The notes under the pieces were generated by a model. It saw only the letters and a list, made by a program, of their open reading frames with translations, did not search any database and had not been told where the DNA came from. This document shows, in pieces, positions 1 to 8,956 of a stretch of 64,000 nt of DNA (position 1 is the stretch's first letter; every line of letters begins with the position of its first letter). The position numbers and the translations under genes are program-made. Source of the stretch: Thalassobaculum sp965228445 (GTDB taxonomy: Bacteria > Pseudomonadota > Alphaproteobacteria > Thalassobaculales > Thalassobaculaceae); NCBI GenBank assembly GCA_965228445.1, contig OZ245813.1, positions 1,612,001 to 1,676,000 on the forward strand, in the 5' to 3' direction.

Positions 1-300
1 CGCCGGTGGGGGCATCTGGCGGTGCTGTTCGGTCGGATGGTGCCGGGGGTGCGGACCCTGATCTCCGTGCCCGCCGGGGTGGCCGGGATGGGATGGCTGC
101 CGTTTCTGCTCTACACCACCCTCGGCTCGCTGATCTGGGTGAGCGGCCTCACCATGGCCGGCCACTGGCTCGGCGAGCGGCGGGACCTGCTGACCAGTTC
201 CCTGTCGCTCGTCGGCAACGTGGTGATCGGCGTGCTCGTCGTCTGGTATCTGTGGCGCGTGTTCACCCTGCGCCGCCGGCGCGACGCAGAGGACCGCTAA
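1..300 (+). CDS. DedA/SNARE-associated family membrane protein (C-terminal part)
   Basis: The reading frame is open from the window edge, so the N-terminus is missing and about 99 C-terminal residues remain. DedA proteins are inner-membrane proteins linked to membrane homeostasis and lipid-carrier flipping. The stretch FGRMVPGVRTLISVPAGVAG matches the conserved family motif (F-GR-P-R-AG), followed by a Gly-rich membrane segment and a last transmembrane helix (VVIGVLVVWYLWRVF) before a basic, cytoplasmic tail. The family is clear from the motif; the substrate cannot be told. Confidence 0.88.
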   Translation, partial: RRWGHLAVLFGRMVPGVRTLISVPAGVAGMGWLPFLLYTTLGSLIWVSGLTMAGHWLGERRDLLTSSLSLVGNVVIGVLVVWYLWRVFTLRRRRDAEDR

Positions 301-322
301 CGCAAGGTCGAGGGCGGGGCCG

Positions 323-727
323 TCAGGCCCGGCCCCTCGCCTTGAAGTGTTCGCGCAGCAACGCCACGTTGCGCCGGTTGGCCCGATAGCCGACATCGAG
401 CAGGTCGCCGATCAGCGGGATCGCGCCGATCAGGAAGTCGATGCCCACATTGGCGGCCATCCGCACCAGCAGCGTCTTGGGCGCACCGAGCCGATGGGCG
501 CGCGCCAGGATGTAGAAGGCCGGCAGCGTCACCAAGCCGTCGCCGATGCCGGGGATCAGGCCGATGAGGGCGTCCAGGCCGAAGCGGATGCCCGTTCCCG
601 GCACCCGGAAACGGCTGTCCATCAGGTCGGCCAGCCCGTCAAGCAGGTCGAGCTCGCGACGGAGGTCCGAGGCCGACCGGGGCCGACCGCCCCGGTCGAT
701 CGGTGCGGAGGCTTCAGCCGCGGTCAT
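323..727 (-). CDS. DUF4112 domain-containing membrane protein
   Basis: This is a 134-residue protein. After a charged N-terminus rich in Arg and Leu come two similar hydrophobic hairpins: one around IGLIPGIGDG and one around IGAIPLIGDLLDVGYRANRRN. This paired IPGIGD/IPLIGD layout is the hallmark of DUF4112, a family of small membrane proteins with no known function. The length is normal for the family. Its start overlaps the end of the 62-residue ORF upstream by 14 bases, which suggests the two are translated together. Confidence 0.85.
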   Translation of the reverse strand: MTAAEASAPIDRGGRPRSASDLRRELDLLDGLADLMDSRFRVPGTGIRFGLDALIGLIPGIGDGLVTLPAFYILARAHRLGAPKTLLVRMAANVGIDFLIGAIPLIGDLLDVGYRANRRNVALLREHFKARGRA

Positions 728-902
728 GGGGCCGCGCGGCCATGCCGGCCGCCTGCAGGATCGCCATCGACTCTTCGGTCGTGATCTTCGAGCGCCAGGC
801 GAGTTTGTCCACGCTCCGGGTACAGATGAATGACGAGGCCGGGTCGCCTGCCTGGTTTCCCAGTCCGTCGCAGTCCAATGCGGTCCGTTCGGTATCCTTC
901 AT
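714..902 (-). CDS. small protein of unknown function, coupled to the DUF4112 gene
   Basis: A 62-residue ORF that I do not recognise. Support for coding: a GGAGAG ribosome-binding site lies six bases before the ATG, third codon positions are rich in G/C as in neighbouring genes, and the stop overlaps the start of the DUF4112 gene by 14 bases in a typical coupled arrangement. The protein is soluble and unremarkable, with two cysteines (residues 11 and 27) and an acidic-amphipathic C-terminal stretch (TTEESMAILQAAGM). It may equally be a leader peptide for the downstream gene. Confidence 0.5.
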   Translation of the reverse strand: MKDTERTALDCDGLGNQAGDPASSFICTRSVDKLAWRSKITTEESMAILQAAGMAARPHDRG

Positions 903-993
903 TGCGCTCTCCGCAGCTCGGTGAGGGTGCCCATGTGCCCGACTGCAGAACGCCTCGGCACGGGGGACGGTTCCCGAACTGCGCGCAGAACGC

Positions 994-1016
994 GACGCCG
1001 GCGGATCTCCGGCGTC
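994..1016 (-). terminator. hairpin at the end of the methyltransferase-like gene
   Basis: A perfect 8-bp inverted repeat (GACGCCGG / CCGGCGTC, 7-base loop) begins within the stop codon of the minus-strand gene. It is GC-rich but is not followed by a run of T, so it is a weak or Rho-assisted terminator, or an mRNA-end stabiliser. Confidence 0.45.
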
Positions 1017-1938
1017 AGCCCACCCATTTATGCGCGACGAACAGCGCGCGGCGATGGCTGTGATACGCGGTCTGCTGCGGGACGGCCGCCAGCAGACTGG
1101 GGGCCGGCGCCACTTCTGTGACGCTCTCGAAGCCGACCTGATACAGGCTGTCGATCAGCCCGCGATAGGTCGGCTGCAGTGCCACCGACACCGATGCGCT
1201 CCCTGCATCGGCGGCCGCGCCCGCCGGCGCGTGCGTATCCGTCATGCGGACCCATCCCGGAACGGGGATGTTGTGGATCGCCGTGTCGATCAGCACGAGC
1301 CGCGCGGTCTTCTCATACATCAGCCGCAGCAGGCGGATCGGTTCGGCCTGCCGGTCGAAAACGCCAAGAGCGGAGACGCAGTCGAACGCATCCGGGTTCA
1401 GCCGGGCCAGATACGCAGCGGGATCGGCCGTCTCGAACCGGCGGTTGGAGCGGCGACCCAGGGAGTGCAGCAGCGTGGCGCGGCCGATCGCCTCCGCCCG
1501 CCGGTCGATGCCCACGATACGGCCGCCGATGCGATCGGCCAGCTTCATCGGGATCAGGCCGCAATCGGTTTCGAGGTCGAGCAGGCTGCCGACCGGCGCG
1601 AACTCGGTCAGGGCCTTGTCCAGCAGGGAAAGACGGATGGACTGTGCCTCCCTGCTCTCCGGCGTGAAATCGACGACAGGAGCCTGGCGGTCCAGGTCGA
1701 CGCCCGTCACCCCGGGATACAGCTCCAGGGCGCAGCCCCAGGGTCCGAGACGGGTCAGCGCATCGAGATCGGCCGGCGTGGCCGGGCGGTCGCAGAGCGG
1801 CCGATCCTGATACAGCTCGGCGACCGGCACCATCACCTCATCGACCAGGCTCTCCCGGAGCTCGCCGATCTGATCGCTCCAATCGACGATCCGCGTTTCG
1901 TGCGTGTCGGCTTCAAGACGGCAGTTTCTGGAATACAT
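1015..1938 (-). CDS. class I SAM-dependent methyltransferase-like protein
   Basis: The protein is about 307 residues long from the ATG at 1938; an alternative start at 2001 would add 21 atypical residues. Residues 116-190 look like a Rossmann-type methyltransferase core: SLLDLETDCG at 118-127 as a degenerate motif I, IVGIDRRAEAIGRA at 141-154 as the motif II region, and FDCVSALGVFD at 185-195 as a motif IV/post-motif region. The usual glycine-rich loop is altered (DxExDxG rather than DxGxGxG), so SAM binding is likely but not certain. The substrate is unknown. It stands alone next to an AT-rich region. Confidence 0.6.
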   Translation of the reverse strand: MYSRNCRLEADTHETRIVDWSDQIGELRESLVDEVMVPVAELYQDRPLCDRPATPADLDALTRLGPWGCALELYPGVTGVDLDRQAPVVDFTPESREAQSIRLSLLDKALTEFAPVGSLLDLETDCGLIPMKLADRIGGRIVGIDRRAEAIGRATLLHSLGRRSNRRFETADPAAYLARLNPDAFDCVSALGVFDRQAEPIRLLRLMYEKTARLVLIDTAIHNIPVPGWVRMTDTHAPAGAAADAGSASVSVALQPTYRGLIDSLYQVGFESVTEVAPAPSLLAAVPQQTAYHSHRRALFVAHKWVG

Positions 1939-2527
1939 GATGGGGGTCCACCGTGCGCAGCATCCCGGTCTCACCGGCCTCACGCCAATCGCGTCGCCCA
2001 ATGCCCGGATCGTAGCCGCACAATAATAAACTTTGCCCCCTTACAGAACATCACAATTGATCCGACTGAATATCGACACGGACTTCAATTAACCAAGTCA
2101 TATCAAAATTTTGTCCAATTATTTTCGAATTTTTAAAACTAACTATCGTTTATGTGGATATTACCGACATACCTTTGTTTAATTTTTCGCGCATTTTATG
2201 ATTCAAGATCTGCATACCCGAGTACAATATTGACTTCGGCAAATCTGTCCCGGCCTCTCGTTACGCCGGAAGCCACGCGCCCCGACTCCCTTTTTGGTGG
2301 ATGCGGCTTCCGTGAGAAATATATCAAAAATTGTCTTACAAAACTTGAATTCTACCGTATCTTCTTGAATTTATGGGGCAACTCCCCATCTCGACGACGA
2401 CACGCTCAGGTGCGACAAGGGGACATCGGTGGGGCGCACATACGACGTGCATTGGAAGGACGGCGGATAAGACCTGAAGTGTTCAATGTCCTTTCGACTG
2501 ACGTCGAAGCCTCGAAGGTTTGTACGC
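1939..2527. other. AT-rich intergenic region
   Basis: About 590 bases without a convincing gene. Between roughly 2020 and 2400 base composition falls far below the rest of the window, with runs such as TTTTCGAATTTTTAAAA, while both flanks are GC-rich. One ORF (2152-2571) crosses it, but it has no ribosome-binding site and its composition is non-coding. The stretch probably holds the divergent promoters of the flanking genes, or is a remnant of foreign DNA. Confidence 0.6.
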
Positions 2528-3313
2528 ATGGAAGCCCACACGACCGACCTCTCCGCCTATCTGGACTATGACTTGAACCATACTCACACGCCGAGATGCC
2601 TTTATCAGATTGAACTCGACTTCTTCCGGATGACCGAAATGGCGCGGCTCTGGCTGGCCGAGAACCAGATCGCGCCGTACAAGCTGGCGCTGCTCGCCGG
2701 CGTCTCCACCAGCCAGACCCATCGTGCGCTCCATGACGATTGGCGCCCGTCCCACCGGCTCCTGGTCCGCATTGCCCGCGCCCTGCCCGAGGACTGGGTC
2801 GCCGCCTTCGAGCGCGACTGCGACGCCGTGCTGCCCTGTTCGATGCACAACATGGCCGACAGCGACCCGACCCACCGCCTGTACCAGGCCCGGGCCATGG
2901 CCGCACAGTGCGGCTCATTCGAGGCCTATTGCGCGTATCTCACCGAACGGGACTTCACGTTCGCCACAGTGCATCGCGGAGACGGACCAGTCCGGTTCAG
3001 GACGGTCCACACCGCCGATGCCCGGCTGCAGGAGGTGGCGCGGGAGCGGGGCTACATCACACCGTTCTTCCGCCCCCTGGTGCGTCTGGAACAGGCGCCC
3101 GATCAGGCCAATCTGGCGATCCTGCGCCATCCTCTCATGATCGGACGGGAGAGCTTCACCAGCACCTATTGGCTCCTGCAGTTCAAGGCCTTCGGAACCA
3201 ACTTCTCCATCGCCGACCGGATGGCCTTCAGCCCCGCCGCCACGGCGCGCCAGGCGCATATCATCCGGCGGTTCTACGACATCCTCGTGCCCACGCTGAT
3301 CGAGAACGACTGA
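2528..3313 (+). CDS. hypothetical protein with HTH-like segment
   Basis: A 261-residue protein. The ATG at 2528 is chosen because GAAGG lies about ten bases upstream; a start at 2486 has no such site. Residues 41-88 resemble a Cro/XRE-type helix-turn-helix: KLALLAGVSTSQTHRALHD followed by a helix and RIARALP. The rest (about 95-261) is a mixed alpha/beta region I cannot assign; it may be a ligand-sensing or PAS-like domain. The gene ends nine bases from the convergent efflux operon and begins after the AT-rich gap. The regulator call is inference. Confidence 0.55.
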   Translation: MEAHTTDLSAYLDYDLNHTHTPRCLYQIELDFFRMTEMARLWLAENQIAPYKLALLAGVSTSQTHRALHDDWRPSHRLLVRIARALPEDWVAAFERDCDAVLPCSMHNMADSDPTHRLYQARAMAAQCGSFEAYCAYLTERDFTFATVHRGDGPVRFRTVHTADARLQEVARERGYITPFFRPLVRLEQAPDQANLAILRHPLMIGRESFTSTYWLLQFKAFGTNFSIADRMAFSPAATARQAHIIRRFYDILVPTLIEND

Positions 3314-3322
3314 CCGCCCTTC

Positions 3323-4753
3323 TCAGTCGACGGCATGGGCCGACAACGCAGATCCCGCGGGAGCCACCTCCCAGCCGCCGCCGAGGGCGACGAACAGGTC
3401 GGCCGCGGACAGGAAGGTCGAGAGCCGGGCCTGCACCAGTGTGTCGTCGGCCGACAGCTTGGTGCGCTGGGCGTCCAGCACGGTGAGAAAATCCGCTGCC
3501 CCCGCCTCGTAGCGGATACGCGACAGCTCATAGGCATAGCCCGCCTGCTCCGCCGCCTCGGCGAGGTCGGCGACGCGCCGGTTGCCGGTATCCACCCCGG
3601 CCATCGCGTCCTCGGTCTCCTGATAGGCGTTCAGAACAGCCCCCCGATAGGTCTCCAGCAATTCCATCCGCCGCGCCGCCGCGCCGTCGAGCTGACCCTG
3701 CAGGCGTCCGCCGTCGAAAATCGGCGCCGCGAGGCCGCCGGCCAGACTGGCCAGGGTCGAGACACCGCCGTCGAAGGCACCGGAGACCGTCGAGCCGAGC
3801 GAGATCGTCGCTGAGGGATAGAAGGCGGCCCGCGCCGCCGCCACATCGGCATCGGAGGCGTGCAGGCTCGCCTCCACCCGCCGCAGGTCCGGCCGGCGCA
3901 GCAGCAGGTCGGCCGGCTGCCCGGTCGCCACGCGCGGCAGCGACAGCGCCTGTAGCCCCGTTTCCTGGACCGAGATCGCACCGGGCGGACGGCCGATCAG
4001 CACCGACAGTCCGTTCATCGCCACCCGGTCCTGCTGGTCGAGGGCGGCGAGCTGGGCGCGGAAGGCGGCGACGGCGGACCGCTGCTGCGCCAGATCCAGT
4101 TCCGTCGCCGCCCCCGCCCGTACGCGGGCCTCCACGAGATCGAGCACCTGCTGGGCCGCCGCCAGGTTCTCCCGGGCGATGGCGCTGCGCTGCCGGATCG
4201 ACAGGACGGTGAAGTACAGGGCGGCGAGATCGGACTCCATCACCAGACGGGTCGCCTCCCGCCCGAACTGTTCGGCCTCCAGGGCGAACTGCGCGCTGTC
4301 CACCTGGGCATCGAGCCGCCCGAACGGATCCACGTCATAGGACAGGGCCAGTCCGCCGCTCCATCGGCTGTCGGACCCGCCCCCATCCAGATTCTGGTCG
4401 CGCGACACGTTGCCCGAGGCGTCGAGCGACGGCACCCGGTCGGCGGCCACCGACCGCAGGGCCGCCCGGGCCTGTGCGATCTGATGGCGGGCAGTGGCGA
4501 GGTCGACATTCTCGGCCATGGCCTGGGCCATTAGGCGGTCGAGCTCGGCGTTACCGAACCGCCGCCACCAGTCGGGGCTCGGCGCCACCGCGGCCTGCGG
4601 CTGCGCCGACTGCGACACGGGCTGCGACTGCGACTGCGGCTGCGACCACGACGCAGGTACGGCGGCCGTCGGCGTCGACCGGTCGGGCGCGATGGCGCAG
4701 CCGGAGGCGACGAGGCACAGGCCGAGGGTGGCGGCGATCCGGGTCACGGACAT
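3323..4753 (-). CDS. NodT/OprM-type outer membrane efflux lipoprotein
   Basis: This is the TolC-like channel of a tripartite efflux system, 476 residues. The N-terminus carries a lipoprotein signal with lipobox LVASGC (Cys19). Two OEP domain repeats follow, each with long coiled-coil helices (for example ELDRLMAQAMAENVDLATA near residue 75 and ADAGFxEAEQA-like periodic segments further on). The length fits the family. It is the last gene of the macA-macB-OMF operon, three bases after macB, so it is very probably the dedicated exit channel for this pump. Confidence 0.92.
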   Translation of the reverse strand: MSVTRIAATLGLCLVASGCAIAPDRSTPTAAVPASWSQPQSQSQPVSQSAQPQAAVAPSPDWWRRFGNAELDRLMAQAMAENVDLATARHQIAQARAALRSVAADRVPSLDASGNVSRDQNLDGGGSDSRWSGGLALSYDVDPFGRLDAQVDSAQFALEAEQFGREATRLVMESDLAALYFTVLSIRQRSAIARENLAAAQQVLDLVEARVRAGAATELDLAQQRSAVAAFRAQLAALDQQDRVAMNGLSVLIGRPPGAISVQETGLQALSLPRVATGQPADLLLRRPDLRRVEASLHASDADVAAARAAFYPSATISLGSTVSGAFDGGVSTLASLAGGLAAPIFDGGRLQGQLDGAAARRMELLETYRGAVLNAYQETEDAMAGVDTGNRRVADLAEAAEQAGYAYELSRIRYEAGAADFLTVLDAQRTKLSADDTLVQARLSTFLSAADLFVALGGGWEVAPAGSALSAHAVD

Positions 4754-4756
4754 TGT

Positions 4757-6703
4757 TCACTCCACAGTCAGGGCGACCGCCGGCTCCAGCCGGGCGGCCT
4801 TGCGCGCCGGGAACCAGCCGAAGACGAGGCCGGTGGTCACCGCGCAGACGAAGGCGAGGACGGCGGGGGCGGTCGAGAACACGACGGAGATGCCGAAGCT
4901 CGAGGCCGCCAGCCCGGCGGCGATGCCGAGGGCCACCCCCGCCAGCCCACCGATGCCGCAGACGATCAGCGCCTCGACGTTGAACTGGATCATGATGTCC
5001 CGCATCCGGGCGCCGGTGGCCATGCGCACGCCGATCTCGCGGGTCCGTTCGGTGACGCTGACCAGCATGATGTTCATCACCCCGATCCCGCCGACCAGCA
5101 GCGAGATTGCCGCCACCGAGCCCAGCAGGATCGTCAGGGTGTTCTGGGTCTGCTCCACCGTCTGGATCAGCGAGGCGGTGTTATGCACCCGGAAGTCCTC
5201 GGTGCGGTGCCGCGCCAGCAGCAGATCCTTCACCGCCTGCTCCGTCTCCGCCACGGTCTCCAGATCCGCGACCTTCACCGTGATCGTGCCCAGGTGCGGC
5301 TGGCCGAAGATCCGCATGGTGCCCGTGGTGAGCGGCACCAGGACCGTGTCGTCCTGGTCCGAGCCGAAGGGCGTCGCCCCCTTCTTCGCCAGAACGCCGA
5401 CCACCTCGAAGGGGATATTGCCGATCAGGACATAGCTGCCGACCGGCTCCCCGCCATCGGGGAACAGGTTGTCCACCACGGTCTGGCCGAGCACCGCGAC
5501 CGGGGCGTAGCTGTCCACGTCGGCCATGGTGATAAAGCCGCCGCTCGCCAGATCCCAGTCGCGCGCCGGGGCGTAGTCGGGCCACACCCCCTGGATCGAC
5601 GAACGGTAGTCCACATTGCCGTAGCGGACCGTGGACGAGCCGCGCTTCTCCGGGCTGACGGCCGCGACCCCGGGCACGCTCTTGAGCGCCTCGGCGTCGG
5701 CGGTCACAAGGGTGGCGGTATCGCCGTCGCCCCGCACCCCGGGCGACCCGGGGCGGACCAGCAGCAGGTTCGTGCCGATCGACTGGATCCGGCCGAGCAC
5801 ATCGGCCCGGCTGCCCTCGCCGACCGCCAGCATGGTCACCACCGCGGAGACGCCGATCACGACTCCCAGCAGGGTGAGAGCGCTGCGGAACAGGTTGGCG
5901 CGCAGGGAGCGCAGGGACATCCGCACCGCCTCCGGCAGGGTGGCCAGGCTCGAGGCGGCGGGCATCCAGCCGTCCGCCTGCTCCGCCGCCGCCGATACCG
6001 CAGCCGGATCGACCCGGCCGGTATCCTCGACGATGCGGCCGTCCAGCAGGCGGATCACCCGATGGGCGCGGGCCGCGACGGAGGGATCGTGGGTGATCAT
6101 CACCACCGTACGCCCCTCGCCGTTCAGGCGCTCCAGCATGTCGAGCACCTCGGCGCCCGAACGGCTGTCCAGTGCGCCGGTCGGCTCGTCGGCCAGGATC
6201 ACGGCGGGGTCGTTCATCAGGGCGCGGGCGATGGACACCCGCTGCTGCTGGCCGCCGGACAGCTGGCTGGGCTTGTGGTGGCCGCGGTCGCCGAGACCGA
6301 GCTGGTCGAGCAGGTCGTCGGCACGCTCCTCGCGATGCTCCAGGGAACTGCCGGCATAGATCGCGGGAAGCTCAACGTTCTCGGCTGCGGTCAGGGTCGG
6401 GATCAGGTTGTAGCGCTGGAACACGAAGCCGAAGACGTCACGGCGCAGGCTGGCCAGCCCGTCGGCGTCCAGCTCGTCGACCTCGATGCCGCGCACGGTG
6501 TAGGTGCCGCGGGACGGCCGGTCGAGACAGCCCAGGATATGCATCAGCGTTGACTTGCCCGAGCCGGACTGGCCGATGATGGCGACGAACTCGCCGTCAT
6601 GGATATCCAGGTCGATGCCGTCGAGGGCGACCACCTCGCCGGCGCCCGACGGGTAGCGTTTGCCGACGCCGCGAAAGCTGAGCAGGCAGGGCGCGTCGCT
6701 CAC
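4757..6703 (-). CDS. macB: MacB-type ABC transporter, fused ATPase and permease
   Basis: The 648-residue inner-membrane component of a tripartite exporter for macrolides, peptides or lipophilic compounds. The N-terminal ATPase shows Walker A GQSGSGKS (44-51), signature LSGGQQQ (148-154) and Walker B ILADEP (169-174). A transmembrane helix at about 270-295 is followed by a large periplasmic MacB core domain and three C-terminal helices with the FtsX-like segment near the end (GIGVMNIMLVSVTERTREIG). The start overlaps the end of macA by four bases (ATGA). The transported substrate is not predictable. Confidence 0.93.
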   Translation of the reverse strand: MSDAPCLLSFRGVGKRYPSGAGEVVALDGIDLDIHDGEFVAIIGQSGSGKSTLMHILGCLDRPSRGTYTVRGIEVDELDADGLASLRRDVFGFVFQRYNLIPTLTAAENVELPAIYAGSSLEHREERADDLLDQLGLGDRGHHKPSQLSGGQQQRVSIARALMNDPAVILADEPTGALDSRSGAEVLDMLERLNGEGRTVVMITHDPSVAARAHRVIRLLDGRIVEDTGRVDPAAVSAAAEQADGWMPAASSLATLPEAVRMSLRSLRANLFRSALTLLGVVIGVSAVVTMLAVGEGSRADVLGRIQSIGTNLLLVRPGSPGVRGDGDTATLVTADAEALKSVPGVAAVSPEKRGSSTVRYGNVDYRSSIQGVWPDYAPARDWDLASGGFITMADVDSYAPVAVLGQTVVDNLFPDGGEPVGSYVLIGNIPFEVVGVLAKKGATPFGSDQDDTVLVPLTTGTMRIFGQPHLGTITVKVADLETVAETEQAVKDLLLARHRTEDFRVHNTASLIQTVEQTQNTLTILLGSVAAISLLVGGIGVMNIMLVSVTERTREIGVRMATGARMRDIMIQFNVEALIVCGIGGLAGVALGIAAGLAASSFGISVVFSTAPAVLAFVCAVTTGLVFGWFPARKAARLEPAVALTVE

Positions 6704-7914
6704 AGCCGCGCCCCTCCGAAGCCGCCGGGGCGCCCGCCGCCCCGGCCGGAGGCCGCGGCACCGCCGGCGGTGGGCAGAACCACCTGCTCGCCCTCCTCCA
6801 GACCCGAGGCGATCGCCGCGGTGGTCCGGTTGCTGAGCCGCACCTCCACACGCCGGCGCTCCTGGGTTCCGTCGGCCTTCAGCACGGTCGCCGAATGGCC
6901 CCGCCCCTCCCGCCCCGGGCTCAGCGCGGTAAGCGGCACCAGCGGCATGTCTTCAGCCCGGTCGAGCACGAAGAACACCTGGGCGGTCATCTCCGACATC
7001 AGGGCCCGATCGGCATTGTCGATGTCGATCAGCGCGTTGTAGAGCACCACGTCGTTGACCACCTCGGGCGTCGGCAGAACCTGACGGACGATCGAATACC
7101 ATTCGCGGTCGGGCATCCCCAGGGTGGTGAAGTACAGCGGTGTGCCGGGCTTCAACAGAACCACATCGGCCTCGGCCACCTCGGCCCACACGGTCATGGT
7201 GTCGAGGTCGGCGATCTGAAGGATGATCGGCGCGGTCTGGTTGGCGTTCAGGGTCTGGCCTTCCACGGCGTCGAGCGAGACCACGGTGCCGGCCATGGGT
7301 GCGCGGATCTCGGTATAGCCGAGATTGGTCACGTCGGCATCCAGGGTGGCCTGGGCCTGGTCGATCTGGGCTTCGAGAGACGCGATGGAGGCTTCGGCCA
7401 CCGCCAGGCTGGCGGCACCGATCTGCAGTTCGTCCTCGCTGATCGCCTTGGCGGAGAACAGACGCTGGTTGCGCTGATGCTGCTGCCGGGCGAGCTGGCG
7501 CTCGGCCTCGCGCTGGCGGAGCTGCGCGCTCAGATCCGCGAGCTTGGCGCGGTCGGCAACCACCTTGGATTCCTGCACCCGCGCGTCGAGTTCCGCCAGC
7601 AGGTCGCCCTGGGCCACCTGATCGCCGATCTCCACGTAGAGCCGGCTGATCTGGCCGGAGATCTGGGCGCCGACATCGACGTAGTCGCGCGGCTTGATGG
7701 TACCGAGCGACGTGACGGTGCGCTCCAGCGAGCCGCGGGTGACGGCCACGGTGCGCGGGGCGGCCGGAGCCGGGTCGAGCAGAAGGTCGCGGCCATAGAC
7801 CGCCGCCCCCACCCCCGCCAGAACGAGGACAACCAGGAGGATCAGCCAGCGTCGGCTGCGGCGTGCGCGCCGCCGCGTCTTCGCGGGCGCTCTGAGAGTA
7901 TCGCTGTCGGTCAC
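6700..7914 (-). CDS. macA: MacA-type periplasmic adaptor (HlyD family)
   Basis: The membrane fusion protein that links MacB to the outer membrane channel, about 404 residues from the GTG at 7914, which follows a GGTGGGG site; an in-frame start at 8028 would add 38 residues that look non-coding. Features in order: a basic N-terminus, one membrane anchor (WLILLVVLVLAGVGAAVYG), a lipoyl half (YVDVGAQISGQISRLYVEIG), a coiled-coil hairpin rich in Gln/Arg/Ala (about 120-190), the second lipoyl half (YTEIRAPMAGTVVSLDAVEG), a beta-barrel and a membrane-proximal domain. It is the first gene of the operon. Confidence 0.9.
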   Translation of the reverse strand: MTDSDTLRAPAKTRRRARRSRRWLILLVVLVLAGVGAAVYGRDLLLDPAPAAPRTVAVTRGSLERTVTSLGTIKPRDYVDVGAQISGQISRLYVEIGDQVAQGDLLAELDARVQESKVVADRAKLADLSAQLRQREAERQLARQQHQRNQRLFSAKAISEDELQIGAASLAVAEASIASLEAQIDQAQATLDADVTNLGYTEIRAPMAGTVVSLDAVEGQTLNANQTAPIILQIADLDTMTVWAEVAEADVVLLKPGTPLYFTTLGMPDREWYSIVRQVLPTPEVVNDVVLYNALIDIDNADRALMSEMTAQVFFVLDRAEDMPLVPLTALSPGREGRGHSATVLKADGTQERRRVEVRLSNRTTAAIASGLEEGEQVVLPTAGGAAASGRGGGRPGGFGGARL

Positions 7915-8058
7915 GGACCCCACCGGTTTCAGACGGATCCGACGCCGAGAACCGGTCGTCGGTCTCGGTTCAACGGAGCCTGCACGGATTTCCGTCGCGC
8001 GACGGGCGGCGTCAAGGCCCCAGGACAATTATTGATATGTTTCCCGTGCACCAAACTC

Positions 8059-8136
8059 CCCGTCATCCTGACGCAAGTCAGGAGCATGCGCCGGACGGAA
8101 CAGCACCTTGATCCTGGATCAAGTCCAGGATGACGG
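8059..8136. repeat. palindromic intergenic repeat (CGTCATCCTG...CCAGGATGACG)
   Basis: An imperfect inverted repeat with ends CCGTCATCCTG and CCAGGATGACGG and an inner palindrome CCTGGATCAAGTCCAGG (8113-8129). Similar GGATGACGG-ended elements are familiar as interspersed intergenic repeats in alphaproteobacteria. It sits directly after the last gene of the peptide ABC operon and before macA, so it could act as a transcription terminator as well as a repeat. Confidence 0.7.
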
Positions 8137-8143
8137 ACACGGG

Positions 8144-8956
8144 TCAATCGAACGTCAGCAGCGAGTCGGCCGTATCCCGATCGTAGCCGAGCGACGCGTT
8201 GAGGAGCTGGCGGGTGTAGTTATGCGCAGGCTGGGAGCGGCGGAGCTGGTCCACGTCCATCTCCTCCACCACCCGGCCTGCATTCATCACCGCCAGCCGG
8301 TCGCACATATGGGCGATCACGGCCAGGTCGTGGCTGACCAGGATGTAGGTCAGCCCGTGCTCCTGCTTCAGGCGCTGCAGCAGGTTCAGGATCTCCGCCT
8401 GCACCGACACGTCCAGCGCCGAGGTCGGCTCGTCCAGCAGCAGGATCCGCGGCTCCAGCATCAGCGCGCGGGCGATGGCCACCCGCTGGCGCTGACCGCC
8501 GGAGAGCTGGTGCGGATAGCGGAAGCGGAACTCCGGCCCCAGCCCGACATCGCGCAGGAGGGCTTCCACCCGCGAACCGATATTGCGGATGCCGTGGATC
8601 TTCGCCGGCTCGCTCAGGGTGCGGTCGACCGTATGGCGCGGGTGCAGCGAGCCGTAGGGGTCCTGAAACACCATCTGGACGGTCTCGTAGAACGCCTTCG
8701 ACCGCTTCGGCCCGAGATCCTTGCCGTCCACGGCGATCCGACCGGTCCAGTCCTTCGCCAGGCCGGAGATCGCGCGCAGCACCGTCGACTTTCCCGACCC
8801 GGACTCGCCGACAAGCCCGAAACTCTCACCCCGCCGAACGGTCAGCGACACGTCCCGTACGGCGTGGACAGCCTCCTCGCCGGCGCCGAACCGGACGTCG
8901 AGATGGCTGATCAGCAGCGCCACATCGGAACCGAACATTTCAGATGAGGCGGGCAT
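8144..8956 (-). CDS. peptide ABC transporter ATP-binding protein (DppF/OppF type)
   Basis: The second ATPase of the peptide importer, about 270 residues from the ATG at 8956, which has a GGAG site upstream and overlaps dppD by 17 bases; an ATG at 8938 is an alternative. Walker A is GESGSGKST (about 50-58), the signature LSGGQRQR and Walker B ILLLDEPTSALD are intact, and the Q-loop segment MVFQDPYGSLHPR is typical of DppF/OppF proteins, which energise uptake at the cytoplasmic face. It is the last gene of the five-gene operon. Confidence 0.93.
   Translation of the reverse strand: MPASSEMFGSDVALLISHLDVRFGAGEEAVHAVRDVSLTVRRGESFGLVGESGSGKSTVLRAISGLAKDWTGRIAVDGKDLGPKRSKAFYETVQMVFQDPYGSLHPRHTVDRTLSEPAKIHGIRNIGSRVEALLRDVGLGPEFRFRYPHQLSGGQRQRVAIARALMLEPRILLLDEPTSALDVSVQAEILNLLQRLKQEHGLTYILVSHDLAVIAHMCDRLAVMNAGRVVEEMDVDQLRRSQPAHNYTRQLLNASLGYDRDTADSLLTFD

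Noticed and set aside
2152..2571. A 139-residue ORF in the AT-rich gap
   Set aside because: It has no ribosome-binding site, no recognisable domain, and overlaps the start of the better supported gene at 2528.
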